Shown here: piece after piece, positions 23,679 to 32,960 of the stretch
Numbering within the stretch: the first letter of the stretch is position 1
How the letters are laid out: each line of letters begins with the position of its first letter
NCBI GenBank assembly: GCA_001281695.1
Contig: LJIE01000001.1
Coordinates: forward strand, 3,371,521-3,435,520
DNA from: a bacterium 336/3
GTDB taxonomy: Bacteria; Bacteroidota; Bacteroidia; Cytophagales; Thermonemataceae
Direction: 5' to 3'
DNA: 64,000 nucleotides
Position numbers and translations under genes: made by a program
The notes under the pieces: model-generated
What the model saw: only the letters and a program-made list of their open reading frames with translations
What the model was told of the DNA's origin: nothing
Databases searched by the model: none

Positions 23679-24932
23679 ATGGAAAATCAAAAACTGATAG
23701 GCTCTTTCAAACAAGCCATTACTTTACGCAATTTGCCTTTTAAAGGTGCTATGAAAGATTCCTCCTTAGAAATTTTGGAAGATGTTGGCGTTTGGATTAT
23801 TGATGGAAAAATTGCAGAAATAGATTCTTTTGAAGTATTGGTAAAAAAAGCTCTTGACGAAAATGTAGATATTTTGGAGCTACCCGCAGGCAATTGGGTG
23901 CTTACCCCAGGGTTTGTAGATTGTCATACTCATATTTGTTTTGCTGGTAATCGGTCGAAAGATTATGCCTTGCGTATTGCAGGAGAAAGTTATTTGAACA
24001 TTGCAAAAGCAGGTGGAGGTATTTTGGATAGTGTCAGAAAAACAAGAGCAGCAGAAGAAGAAGATTTAACAGGACTTACGCTCATGCGAACTTTTGAAAT
24101 GCTGACTGAAGGCGTTACGACTGCCGAAATAAAAAGTGGTTATGGACTTTCTGTAGAAGATGAACTCAAAATGCTCAGAGCTATTCAAAGGGTTTCTCTA
24201 CAAACTCCTATGGATGTAGTTTCTACTTGTTTGGCTGCTCATACACTACCACCAGAATTTACAGATAAAAAATTATATCTCGATTATCTCATTACCGAAC
24301 TTTTCCCAAAAATCAAAGAAGAGAATTTAACCAAACGAATTGACATTTTTGTAGAAGAAACTGCTTTCCCCTACGATTTAGCAAAGTATTATCTCCAAAA
24401 ATCCAAAGAAGCAGGGTTTGAGCTTACTATCCATGCTGATCAGTTTAGTACAGCAGGCAGTAAATTGGCTATTGAATTAGAAGCCCTCAGTGCAGACCAT
24501 TTGGAAGCTAGTACAGATTTAGAAATCAAACTATTTGGAGAAAGTAATACAGTGGCTGTTGTACTCCCTGGGGCATCTTTGGGATTAGGAATGCCCTTTG
24601 CCCCTGCTCGCAAACTATTAGATGCTGGAGCTTGTGTGGCTATTTCTACTGATCATAACCCTGGTTCTGCTCCTATGGGCGATTTACTTTTACAGGCTTC
24701 TGTTTTGGCAGCAAGCCAGAAACTTTCTACTGCTGAAACTTGGGCAGGTATCACTTTTAGGGCTGCCAAAGCGTTAAATTTACATGATAGAGGCAGACTC
24801 GAAAAATATTTTCTTGCAGATATGCTTGCTTTTGCCTGTGATGATTACAGAGAAATTCTGTATTGGCAAGGAAAACTTAAACCTGAGTTGGTTTGGAAAA
24901 ATGGTGAAGAAGTAGGCAAACATTTGTTATAA
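23679..24932 (+). CDS. hutI: Imidazolonepropionase
   Basis: Third enzyme of histidine degradation, hydrolysing imidazolone propionate to N-formimino-glutamate. 417 residues of the amidohydrolase fold: metal-binding HTH in the DCHTHICFAGNRSKDY segment near residue 85, the AGGGILDSV loop, TIHADQFS with a metal histidine near 250, and the STDHNPGSAP motif near 325 with the catalytic aspartate. The other hut genes are not in this window, so the pathway is scattered. It appears to be a single-gene unit. Confidence 0.95.
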   Translation: MENQKLIGSFKQAITLRNLPFKGAMKDSSLEILEDVGVWIIDGKIAEIDSFEVLVKKALDENVDILELPAGNWVLTPGFVDCHTHICFAGNRSKDYALRIAGESYLNIAKAGGGILDSVRKTRAAEEEDLTGLTLMRTFEMLTEGVTTAEIKSGYGLSVEDELKMLRAIQRVSLQTPMDVVSTCLAAHTLPPEFTDKKLYLDYLITELFPKIKEENLTKRIDIFVEETAFPYDLAKYYLQKSKEAGFELTIHADQFSTAGSKLAIELEALSADHLEASTDLEIKLFGESNTVAVVLPGASLGLGMPFAPARKLLDAGACVAISTDHNPGSAPMGDLLLQASVLAASQKLSTAETWAGITFRAAKALNLHDRGRLEKYFLADMLAFACDDYREILYWQGKLKPELVWKNGEEVGKHLL

Positions 24933-24947
24933 GAGTTTGAAAATTAA

Positions 24948-24978
24948 TTGACAAAATCACAAAAAATAAGTAGATTTG
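24948..24978 (+). promoter_or_regulatory. Bacteroidota-type promoter of the PD40 gene
   Basis: TTG at 24948-24950, a 20-nt spacer and TAGATTTG at 24971-24978 fit the TTG/TAnnTTTG consensus; the start codon is 28 bp downstream. Confidence 0.65.
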
Positions 24979-25005
24979 TTGATAGTGTATTAATCAGACT
25001 TTATT

Positions 25006-26385
25006 ATGAAAAAATGGTTTATATTTATATATGGGTTTTTGTGCTGTTGGATGAATGGATATGCTCAAAGAACAGCCACAATTATTGAACAGCCAGCCAA
25101 TATTCCTGTTTCCAAACAATACAGACTCAACTCTTCATATAGAGAAGTAAACATGAGTATCACTCCAGATGGAAGATATATGTTTTTTATGTCTTCAAGA
25201 GGGCTCATGCCGTGGTCAACAGCAAACTATACTACTTTTAAAGGACAGCCTCAATATGATGGAGATATTTGGTATTCGGAACGTAAAGGAAAAGATTGGC
25301 AAACACCTATTTGTATTGGAGCCAATATCAATACTCGAATGGGAGAAGATGAGCCTAATGTTTCTCCTGATGGACAAGTAGTATATTTCCAAAGTTGGCA
25401 TAATGAAGTTGGCAATAGTTGGGAAGATGATGGAGGCCCTTATTATAAAGCTTCAAGATTTGGAAGTTCTTGGGGTAAAAAAACAGGTTTGGGTGGAGGA
25501 ATATCCAGTTTTTTTAGAGAAAATCGATATGCTACAGATGGCATGACGATCTCTCCTGATGGAAAAGTATTTATTGTTGCAGCAGGAAAAGATTATGATG
25601 GAGCCATGGATTTGTACATCAGCTATTTACAAAATGGTTATTGGACCTCTCCTAAAGTGCTTTCCATAAGTACATTTGGAGATGAGCGTTCTCCTTTCAT
25701 TGCTGCTGACGGAGAAACTCTTTATTTTGCCTCTGATGGTTATAATGGATTTGGAGGACTTGATATTTATAAAGTTTCTCTCAAAGATGCCAAAGTAAGT
25801 TCAAATCCTAAAGTTTATAATATTGGCTCCCCTTTCAATACAGCTCGTCACGACTATGGTTTTACGATTACTTCTGATGGCAAAGAAACTTATTTTATCA
25901 GAGATGGAGACATTTATTTTGCAGATGTAACCAAGTCACCTAAAGAAATGAAACCCAATCAAACCCTGATTATCAAGGGTGTTGTGAGAGATGCTAAAAC
26001 AAAGCGTCCACTCCAAAAAAGAATTCTTATAAAAGAAACTTGTTGTAATAGCACAAAAGATGCTTGGAGCAATCCTTACACAGGCGAATACATGGTTATT
26101 TTGAATGTTCCTAAAGACAGTTATGACCAGAGTGTGAATAAAGAAGCTAAATATCAAGCTTATAGCAACATTATTAAAAGTAAAACAGGTGAAAATATTA
26201 TTATTGCAGATATTGATTTAGTTCCCATTGAAGGTGCGACCACCAATATTGTTACAACCAACAATAATCGTAACGACCTAAAAAAGAGGCAAGAAGAAGA
26301 AAGAAAAAGACGTTTGGAAGAGCTTCGTAAGAAAAGAGAAGCAGAAGAAAATATTCGAAATCAAGAAGCTGCTTGTAGAATGTAG
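25006..26385 (+). CDS. PD40/WD40-like propeller protein with a charged C-terminal tail
   Basis: A 459-residue exported protein (signal peptide residues 1-20, ending GYAQ). Several PD40 repeats with the motif SPDG-x-x-V/I-Y/F occur between residues 45 and 310 (ITPDGRYMFF, VSPDGQVVYF, ISPDGKVFIV, AADGETLYFAS, TSDGKETYFI). A carboxypeptidase-regulatory-like segment follows (IIKGVVRDAKTKRPL). In related Bacteroidota proteins this is usually followed by an OmpA peptidoglycan-binding domain; here the C-terminus is instead a roughly 40-residue Arg/Glu-rich helix ending AACRM. It has its own promoter and terminator. Confidence 0.85.
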   Translation: MKKWFIFIYGFLCCWMNGYAQRTATIIEQPANIPVSKQYRLNSSYREVNMSITPDGRYMFFMSSRGLMPWSTANYTTFKGQPQYDGDIWYSERKGKDWQTPICIGANINTRMGEDEPNVSPDGQVVYFQSWHNEVGNSWEDDGGPYYKASRFGSSWGKKTGLGGGISSFFRENRYATDGMTISPDGKVFIVAAGKDYDGAMDLYISYLQNGYWTSPKVLSISTFGDERSPFIAADGETLYFASDGYNGFGGLDIYKVSLKDAKVSSNPKVYNIGSPFNTARHDYGFTITSDGKETYFIRDGDIYFADVTKSPKEMKPNQTLIIKGVVRDAKTKRPLQKRILIKETCCNSTKDAWSNPYTGEYMVILNVPKDSYDQSVNKEAKYQAYSNIIKSKTGENIIIADIDLVPIEGATTNIVTTNNNRNDLKKRQEEERKRRLEELRKKREAEENIRNQEAACRM

Positions 26386-26418
26386 TTATTGAGTTATAAA
26401 GTTTTGTATAGTTGTCTC

Positions 26419-26444
26419 AAAAAGCCGAACAATTCGGCTTTTTT
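26419..26444 (+). terminator. Intrinsic terminator after the PD40 gene
   Basis: 11-bp stem AAAAAGCCGAA / TTCGGCTTTTT with a CAA loop and T run, 34 bp past the stop. Confidence 0.88.
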
Positions 26445-26473
26445 CTATTTTCATACTTATTTTATAATACTTC

Positions 26474-26503
26474 TTGGTTTATAAAAAATTATTTGTAAAT
26501 TTG
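26474..26503 (+). promoter_or_regulatory. Bacteroidota-type promoter of the TPR gene
   Basis: TTG at 26474-26476, a 19-nt spacer and TAAATTTG at 26496-26503, with the ATG 22 bp downstream. This is the best consensus match seen in the window along with the rimP promoter. It also shows that the in-frame start at 26474 is not used. Confidence 0.75.
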
Positions 26504-26524
26504 CGGTTCAAAAATACAATCGCA

Positions 26525-27283
26525 ATGACTAAAATAAAGCAATTTGAGAAAAAAGCTGAGCAAAAAGCCCAAGAAGACCAAAACAAAGAGGTTACTTTTA
26601 CACCTGTAGAAGCTACAGATAGCGTATTGGAAGACCCAAGTTTGGTTTTGGATAAAACTGAAGAGTTTTTGAAGAAAAATCAGAAATGGGTATTAGCTGG
26701 ACTTGTCACACTTGTAGTAGCAGTTGGTGGCTATTTTGGATTTAGATATTATAAATCTGAGCAACAAAACGAAGCTGCTGCTAAATTGTATGCTGCTGAA
26801 CACTTTTTTCAAATGGATTCTTTAGGAAAAGTTGCAAAAGGTGAAGGTAAATATTTATCTGCAAAAAAAGTAGGTGATTCCTATGATATTACTCAAACTG
26901 GTAAATTAGCTCATTTGTATGCTGGCATTGCCTTCATGAAAGAAAATAAGTTTAAAGAAGCTATCACTCAATTAGAAGGTTTTAGCTCTGATGATAAAAT
27001 TATTCAAGGAAGAACTTATGCTCTGATAGGTGATGCAAATATGGAACTTAATAAATTGGATGATGCTATTACCAACTATCGTAAAGCTGCCAATTATTAT
27101 CCAAATCAATTCTTTACACCTACTTATCTCATTAAATTAGCTTTAGCTTATGAGTTGAAAAATGACGCAAAAGCTGCTATTGGTGTGTATGATGAGTTGA
27201 TTAAAGATTATTACAATTCTTCTGAACGTATGAATGCTCAAAAATACAAAGCTCGTTTAGAAGCCTCTTTAGAAACGAAATAA
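26525..27283 (+). CDS. Membrane-anchored tetratricopeptide-repeat protein
   Basis: A 252-residue protein with an acidic/basic cytoplasmic N-terminus of about 55 residues, one hydrophobic helix (KWVLAGLVTLVVAVGGYFGF, near residues 57-77) and a C-terminal region with two to three TPR units (AHLYAGIAFMKENKFKEAI, YALIGDANMELNKLDDAI, and a third near residue 210). The architecture resembles YfgM-type proteins that face the periplasm and assist secreted proteins, though the identity is only by layout. The start is the ATG at 26525 because the promoter overlaps the longer frame. Confidence 0.82.
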   Translation: MTKIKQFEKKAEQKAQEDQNKEVTFTPVEATDSVLEDPSLVLDKTEEFLKKNQKWVLAGLVTLVVAVGGYFGFRYYKSEQQNEAAAKLYAAEHFFQMDSLGKVAKGEGKYLSAKKVGDSYDITQTGKLAHLYAGIAFMKENKFKEAITQLEGFSSDDKIIQGRTYALIGDANMELNKLDDAITNYRKAANYYPNQFFTPTYLIKLALAYELKNDAKAAIGVYDELIKDYYNSSERMNAQKYKARLEASLETK

Positions 27284-27301
27284 ACAGCATAATTTTTACA
27301 A

Positions 27302-27327
27302 AAAAGCCCTCCGTAAAGAGGGCTTTT
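27302..27327. terminator. Bidirectional intrinsic terminator
   Basis: 10-bp stem AAAAGCCCTC / GAGGGCTTTT with a 6-nt loop between convergent genes that stop at 27283 and 27332; T runs are present on both strands. Confidence 0.85.
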
Positions 27328-27331
27328 ATTT

Positions 27332-29770
27332 TTAGAAACCTATTCCTATTCTAACTCCATTACCATAACTTTTACCATCTAACAAGCCCCAGAAATAATC
27401 TACTCGTAAAATCTTGAAAATGTGTTCAATACCAGCCCCTAATTCTATATAATTCCCATTAGTTTCTGTGAACAAATAATTACAAGTAAAAACTTCTTGA
27501 ATACGAGCTTTTTTGAGTAATGGAATTCTATTGAAGAAAAATCCATTGAAGTGGTGTTCATAACTTGCTCCCACATATCTACGGGTTGTACTAAAAGCAT
27601 AATAATCTAATAGTTGATACGCCCTAAAACTCGGAAATGCCATAAATGTTTTATTTCCATTAAAATGTTGATAATCTATAAATGTCATAGAACGAGTATT
27701 TAAAAACTGTCCTCCAAAGACTCTATAACTTCCTGAGCCCAAAAGCCCCCAACGATAATTATCACGTATTCCTATTTCTATTTGGTCAAAGTCTATATCA
27801 CTACCCAATATATTCAAGCCTTTTGTGTAGCTGAGTTCAAAAGTAGGATATTTGGAACGGATACGAATACGACTATCAGGACGATTGATATAACGTTGTT
27901 TGGGAACAAATGAAAGATTTACATTCCAAATCAAGGCGTTATTATCCGAAAATCTTGTATCAGTCAATTCGTTGTTGAGTGGGTCGTTAGATGTATATTC
28001 TCTATTATTATTCTTACTCCAACTATAATCTGTTGTATTATCCAATTTTCGCCTTAAAGCATATTCTAAATTTGTATTAATGGTTAATCCACTAAAAATT
28101 TCTCCTCTATAACCTACATTCAAGAACGTTTTTTCATAGAGTTTCATAAAATTACATTTCCAATACAGAGATGCAGAGCTATTGATTGAAGCTTCTATGG
28201 CATTGGGGTTGAATTGTTCTACAAATTTCCCTCCTTCTATACTGATTCTTGTAAACTTTCGTGGATTAAGTAGATAAGAAAGCCTAAGTTTTCCATAAAA
28301 ATCTTTACTACTAAATCCATAACGAATGACAGGAACAATGCTAATTTCTTTATTATCTTTCAATTCTTTTTGATAGGCTAAACGTAAATTCAAGACTAAA
28401 CCCTCAACAGTATTGAAAGAAACTTCATTCAGAAGTGATGAAAAACCTATACTATATTTATTCTTTGTACTTCGATAAGTATAGCCAAAAAATAAAGAAG
28501 TAGTTTTAAACTTATTATTGAGCTTATCTATTGAATCTTTATAACGAGGCGTTTCTTGTACTTTTTCAACACTATCTTTTTTTCTATAATCTTCTTTTTC
28601 AAAGGCTAACAAAGGCATTGGACGTGTTTTTTGCCAAAATGATGAATCTTTTTTGTTAGATTCTTTTTCTACAATAATCAAGTCTCTTCCAAAATACTTT
28701 TTATCAAATGCTGGGTTTAAGTTATAATCTGAATAAACTTTAGTAAAATGCCCTTTTCCTCCAAAACCAAAAAGTTTAAATCCAAAGTTAAAGTTTTGAG
28801 AAAGTAAAGTCCATTCAGTATTTTTATCAGGTTTGGTATAAACTTGCTTGATACTCCCTTCTTTGATGAAATCCACAGGACGATTTTTATCAAAGCTTAA
28901 GTCTAAGCTATGGATTCGCCAAGTATCTTCTGTAATATAAATATAGCCCTCCCAAACAGGGTCTGTATTGCGTTTGGGCATTACTTTAATTTTATTGATA
29001 ACAAGCCCATCTTCTGTGAATTGACCTTCCCATTTATAATTGTAATACACAAAAGCTACACCAGCAATAGGAGAAACAAAACCACGCTCTGAAAGCCCTT
29101 GTCCAACCATATTTTCATAAAAATTGAAACTCCAAGAAGCGGCCTGATTAAAACTAAAACCTTTGCTATCCCCACTTACTTTGGAGGCTACTACTACTTC
29201 TTTATACGATCTTGGGCTCTTTTGATAGCTTACCTCTGAAACGCTTTCAGAGAGATACACAATGCCCGTATCAAGCCCTGCTGTACTTTCACCAAATATC
29301 TGCTGAGGTTTTTGGGTAAGTCTTGCCAATCCTTTTACATACACTTTGCATAAATAATCAGGACGTTCCTCTAAATAATTTTTTCTGTTTTTCTGAGCAT
29401 TTTTAATTACTTCATCAGCATAATTGACTGCATTAGCCTTTACAGTAATACCTTCTATATCTGTATTTTCTTCTTGTAATAAAAAGTTTAATTCTAATTC
29501 TTGAGCTTCACTAAGCGTAATTTTCTGATTGAGAGCTTTGTAACTTGGGTATTGTGCTATCACTTCATGTGTGCCAGCAGGTACTTGCAAACTATAAACG
29601 CCTTCAGCATTGGCACTTGTGCCCAAAGTTGTACCTTTAATGTGTATGGTTGCAAAAGATAAAACTTCTCCTTTAGCATCTGTTATTTTGCCTTTAATAA
29701 CTGCTTTTTGTCCAAATACTTGAACTGATGTCAGTAAAAACAAGAAATACAAGAGTGTGTGTCTTTTCAT
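27332..29770 (-). CDS. DUF5686 outer-membrane protein with carboxypeptidase-regulatory-like domain
   Basis: An 812-residue protein: a signal peptide (residues 1-21, ending VFGQ), a CarboxypepD_reg-like beta-sandwich (about 22-110, from KAVIKGKITDAKG), then the large DUF5686 region, rich in alternating strands and aromatic residues and ending in a phenylalanine (VRIGIGF), as expected for an outer-membrane barrel. The layout is like that of a TonB-dependent receptor without the plug. The role is unknown. The ATG at 29770 is preferred over the upstream one at 29842, since it directly precedes a normal signal peptide. Confidence 0.88.
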   Translation of the reverse strand: MKRHTLLYFLFLLTSVQVFGQKAVIKGKITDAKGEVLSFATIHIKGTTLGTSANAEGVYSLQVPAGTHEVIAQYPSYKALNQKITLSEAQELELNFLLQEENTDIEGITVKANAVNYADEVIKNAQKNRKNYLEERPDYLCKVYVKGLARLTQKPQQIFGESTAGLDTGIVYLSESVSEVSYQKSPRSYKEVVVASKVSGDSKGFSFNQAASWSFNFYENMVGQGLSERGFVSPIAGVAFVYYNYKWEGQFTEDGLVINKIKVMPKRNTDPVWEGYIYITEDTWRIHSLDLSFDKNRPVDFIKEGSIKQVYTKPDKNTEWTLLSQNFNFGFKLFGFGGKGHFTKVYSDYNLNPAFDKKYFGRDLIIVEKESNKKDSSFWQKTRPMPLLAFEKEDYRKKDSVEKVQETPRYKDSIDKLNNKFKTTSLFFGYTYRSTKNKYSIGFSSLLNEVSFNTVEGLVLNLRLAYQKELKDNKEISIVPVIRYGFSSKDFYGKLRLSYLLNPRKFTRISIEGGKFVEQFNPNAIEASINSSASLYWKCNFMKLYEKTFLNVGYRGEIFSGLTINTNLEYALRRKLDNTTDYSWSKNNNREYTSNDPLNNELTDTRFSDNNALIWNVNLSFVPKQRYINRPDSRIRIRSKYPTFELSYTKGLNILGSDIDFDQIEIGIRDNYRWGLLGSGSYRVFGGQFLNTRSMTFIDYQHFNGNKTFMAFPSFRAYQLLDYYAFSTTRRYVGASYEHHFNGFFFNRIPLLKKARIQEVFTCNYLFTETNGNYIELGAGIEHIFKILRVDYFWGLLDGKSYGNGVRIGIGF

Positions 29771-29868
29771 AGGGTTGGAGATAAATGAAATTTGATAATT
29801 TTCATAAAAGACGAAAGCAACCTTATAAAAGGTTGCTTCCATGCAAACGTATATTTTTTTAATTTGTT

Positions 29869-30348
29869 TTATATTATTTCTAAATAGTCTAAAAGAAGGA
29901 TTATAAGCCCAATAGTTAGTAAAACACTACCCAGATACCACAACCCTGCAGCCCAAAGAACTAGCATAAAAACTAATCCTACAATAACGAATATCAAACC
30001 TAGTTTACCATTTTTACTCAAGTTTGTTTGCTCTTTTTTCTCTGGTTTTAAATGTCTTTTAATTCTATCTCCTTTTACAATTTTTTTAGTAGTATTTAGA
30101 TTTTTAAATTCTATAACTTCTGTGTTTGTTTCTACTGTTTTTGCAGTCTTCACTTTATTTTCAACTACAATTGTATGATTTTCTTTGGCAGTTATAACTG
30201 CTTTCTTTTCATTTTCTACTATAATGTTTGTACCTTCTGTTTCAGGCATACGAGCAGCACCTTCGTTATTTGTTACTTGGGCATTTGCTACAGAGTAAGA
30301 AAGTCCAAATGCTAAAGCCAAAGAATAAAGTTTTAGTAATTTTTTCAT
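29869..30348 (-). CDS. Small exported protein with C-terminal membrane helices
   Basis: A 159-residue protein I do not recognise. A signal peptide (residues 1-23, ending ANAQ) is followed by a basic and Val/Thr/Glu-rich segment of about 85 residues and then two adjacent hydrophobic helices (about 115-135 and 138-157). This pattern, a periplasmic or cytoplasmic linker with a helical hairpin, is common in small Bacteroidota envelope proteins. It stands alone, upstream of the DUF5686 gene by about 100 bp on the same strand. Confidence 0.65.
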   Translation of the reverse strand: MKKLLKLYSLALAFGLSYSVANAQVTNNEGAARMPETEGTNIIVENEKKAVITAKENHTIVVENKVKTAKTVETNTEVIEFKNLNTTKKIVKGDRIKRHLKPEKKEQTNLSKNGKLGLIFVIVGLVFMLVLWAAGLWYLGSVLLTIGLIILLLDYLEII

Positions 30349-30552
30349 ATTGAAAGAGTTTATTGTTTCTAGATTTCCAAATATAAAAAAAATTAGACAC
30401 GAAATACAAGAAACATTTTATATTTTCAAAAACATTTTAATTTAAGTGTTAGTATTATCTGCTGATTAAAATCAAGATTAAATTGATAAATATCAGCCTT
30501 CATTTATTTTATTTTATAGAATTTAGTATCAACAAAACAAACTATCATTGCT

Positions 30553-31836
30553 ATGGCTCAATATGTTTCCGCCGAAGAGGCTTTATCAGTTATAAAATCA
30601 GGTCAGAGAGTTTTTTTTCATGGAGTGGCTGCCAACCCTCGTTATATGGTAAAAAAGTTTGGAGAGTATGTCCTCAATAACAATATTACTGATATTGAGG
30701 TGCTTGCATTTTCTCCTTTTGGAGAATTCGAGTTGGCAGATGTAAAATATGATAAACATCTCAAGATCAATGCTTTGTTTGTATCAGACTCTCTACGCCC
30801 CGCCGTAGATGATGGTAGAGCTTCGTATATTCCTGTTTTTTTGAGTGAAGTTCCTGAATTATTTTTAAATGATGTATTGCCCACAGATGTTGCTATATTC
30901 AATGTATCACCACCTGATAGTCATGGCTTTTGTACATTAGGGGTATCTGTAGATGCTGCCATCTCTGCTCTCAAAAAAGCAAAAGTGTGTATTGCACAAA
31001 TTAATCCTCAGATGCCTCGTACGCATGGTGATGGCTTTATACATATTAGTAAATTCAAGTATGCTGTTGAGCAAGAAGAAGCTTTACCAGAAATACCACC
31101 TCTTGCCATCAGTGATGTAGAAATGAAAATTGGAAAGTTCTGTGCTGGACTTATTGAAGATGGGTCTACCCTACAAATGGGTATTGGTGGTATTCCTAAT
31201 GCTGTACTTGCTAATCTCAATAACCACAAAGATTTAGGAATCCATACCGAAATGTTTTCGGATGGGGTTGTACCTCTGGTAGAAAGTGGTGTAATTACAG
31301 GTAAATACAAAGTAAAACACCCAGGAAAAGTTGTGGCTTGTTTTGTGATGGGAACTAAAAAAGTCTATGATTTTATCCATGACAATCCATTGGTAGCCAT
31401 GCTTGATGCCAATTATACCAACGAGGATTCTGTAATTCGTGTAAACCCCAAAGTAATAGCCATTAATAGTGCTATTGAAGTAGATTTATTGGGACAAGTT
31501 TGTGCTGATACCATTGGTTTGCGTCAATATTCGGGTATAGGTGGACAAATGGATTTTATTCGTGGGGCAGCCCTATCACCTGGTGGAAAACCTATTATTG
31601 CTCTGCCTTCCACTACCAACAAAGGACTGTCACGTATCACTGCTCTCCTTAAAAATGGAGCATCTGTAACCACTACAAGAGCTCACGTACATTATATTGT
31701 AACAGAATATGGTGTGGCTTATCTTTTTGGGAAAAACATCAAACAAAGAGTAAAAGCTTTGATAGATATTGCCCACCCCAACCACAGAGAAGATTTAGAA
31801 AAGCAAGCTTTTGAAAGAATTAAGAAGTTTTGGTAA
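30553..31836 (+). CDS. Acetyl-CoA hydrolase/transferase family CoA-transferase
   Basis: A 427-residue class I CoA-transferase, close in layout to 4-hydroxybutyrate or acetate:succinate CoA-transferases. The active-site glutamate is in GIHTEMFSDG near residue 238, with the LQMGIGGIPNAV glycine-rich loop before it and the SGIGGQMDFIRGA and EYGVAYLFGK motifs after it, in the standard order. The exact acyl donors cannot be told from sequence. No fermentation genes lie nearby. A terminator follows at 31852-31884. Confidence 0.9.
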   Translation: MAQYVSAEEALSVIKSGQRVFFHGVAANPRYMVKKFGEYVLNNNITDIEVLAFSPFGEFELADVKYDKHLKINALFVSDSLRPAVDDGRASYIPVFLSEVPELFLNDVLPTDVAIFNVSPPDSHGFCTLGVSVDAAISALKKAKVCIAQINPQMPRTHGDGFIHISKFKYAVEQEEALPEIPPLAISDVEMKIGKFCAGLIEDGSTLQMGIGGIPNAVLANLNNHKDLGIHTEMFSDGVVPLVESGVITGKYKVKHPGKVVACFVMGTKKVYDFIHDNPLVAMLDANYTNEDSVIRVNPKVIAINSAIEVDLLGQVCADTIGLRQYSGIGGQMDFIRGAALSPGGKPIIALPSTTNKGLSRITALLKNGASVTTTRAHVHYIVTEYGVAYLFGKNIKQRVKALIDIAHPNHREDLEKQAFERIKKFW

Positions 31837-31851
31837 ACATTCTATAAATGC

Positions 31852-31884
31852 AAAGTGTTGTAAGTAAAATACCTACAACACTTT
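31852..31884 (+). terminator. Hairpin terminator after the CoA-transferase gene
   Basis: 11-bp arms AAAGTGTTGTA / TACAACACTTT with an 11-nt loop, 15 bp after the stop; the following T run is short (ATTTATTT). Confidence 0.65.
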
Positions 31885-31996
31885 ATTTATTTAAACAGGT
31901 GTTATGTATTTATAGAACACAAAATAGTGTATATTTGTTACACACTCAGCAAAGATTTTTTAGTATGCCACTCATATAAAATACTTTTAATCAGTC

Positions 31997-32473
31997 ATGG
32001 CACAAGCAACTCAAAAACTGATTGATGCACTTCGCAAAAGTGCTGATAACCTCAAAGATGGTGCTCCATATGCATGGGGACATCAAGGGAAATGTAATTG
32101 TGGGAATTTAATGCAAAATCTTACCCCTCTTACCTCTGAGGAAATTATGCGATTCGCACAAGCCAACCGAACAGGCGAATGGTCTGAAATGGCAGAAGAG
32201 TTTTGCCCAACAAGCAATGCTCCTGCCGATTTGCTTGTTCAGAAACTTTTAGATGCAGGTTTAAGTCTTTCAGATATTCATCATCTAGAATATCTAAATG
32301 ACAAAAAAGTACTTAGTTATTTACCCAATGGCTTTAGATGGCTCAATAAAAATATTCGTACAGATGTTATCGAGTATTTTGAAGCAATGGCTAATATGCT
32401 TGAAGCTGATCTCTTTGGAGAGCATGTCAAGACAGAAATTTCTCAAATTCTTCAAGAAAAAAGCTTGGTTTAA
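31997..32473 (+). CDS. Conserved hypothetical protein with a CxC motif
   Basis: A 158-residue cytoplasmic protein, mostly helical. The N-terminal KADNLKDG-type helix is followed by WGHQGKCNCGNL, in which the two cysteines one residue apart and a nearby histidine could bind a metal. A further cysteine is in EEFCPTSNAP. The function is unknown to me. A match to the -7 promoter box (TATATTTG, 31930-31937) lies 60 bp upstream. The stop codon is inside the stem-loop of a terminator shared with the opposing RidA gene. Confidence 0.7.
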   Translation: MAQATQKLIDALRKSADNLKDGAPYAWGHQGKCNCGNLMQNLTPLTSEEIMRFAQANRTGEWSEMAEEFCPTSNAPADLLVQKLLDAGLSLSDIHHLEYLNDKKVLSYLPNGFRWLNKNIRTDVIEYFEAMANMLEADLFGEHVKTEISQILQEKSLV

Positions 32474-32485
32474 ACCAAGCTTTTT
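32458..32485. terminator. Bidirectional terminator containing both stop codons
   Basis: A perfect 28-bp palindrome (14-bp arms AAAAAGCTTGGTTT / AAACCAAGCTTTTT) holds the TAA of the plus-strand gene at its centre and overlaps the RidA stop at 32484-32486. T runs follow on both strands. Confidence 0.85.
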
Positions 32486-32864
32486 ATTTTTTGATAGCTG
32501 TTACTTCTATTTCTACTTTTACTTTATCGCTGATTAGGTTTGCACAAATGAGTGTACAGGCTGGGCGAATATCGTTAAAATACTTCTGAACAATAGGATA
32601 ACATTTATCTATATCTTGAGGGTTGGGAACGATATAATTGGCTCTCACCACATCCGAAAGGCTTGCTCCTGCCTGTTCCAAAGCATAAATAATATTTTGA
32701 ATGGTTTGCTCTAATTGCTCCTCCACATTATCAGAAATAGTATGGGTGGCATAATTGTAGCCAGTACAACCTGATACAAAGATCATTTTATCTACAACCA
32801 CAGCCCTCGAAAATGCCATATCTCTCTCAAAAACTGAATGGGTGCTAATTAATTTCTTTTCCAT
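32484..32864 (-). CDS. RidA-family protein
   Basis: A 126-residue protein of the RidA/YjgF/UK114 family, which hydrolyse reactive enamine/imine intermediates of PLP enzymes. Conserved features are the AFSRAVVVDKMIFVSGCTGYN block, the ALEQAGASLSDVVRANYIV segment and the terminal RPACTLICANLISDKVKVEIEVTA with the substrate-binding arginine (R in IRPACT). Length and order match the trimeric cytosolic enzymes. It is monocistronic by position. Confidence 0.93.
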   Translation of the reverse strand: MEKKLISTHSVFERDMAFSRAVVVDKMIFVSGCTGYNYATHTISDNVEEQLEQTIQNIIYALEQAGASLSDVVRANYIVPNPQDIDKCYPIVQKYFNDIRPACTLICANLISDKVKVEIEVTAIKK

Positions 32865-32960
32865 GAGTTGTTTTGTTTGTGTTTAAAAGATTTAAAGATA
32901 GTACGCAAATAGATTGCATCTATAGCTTATTATTTTATAACAAAATACATTTAACTTTTT

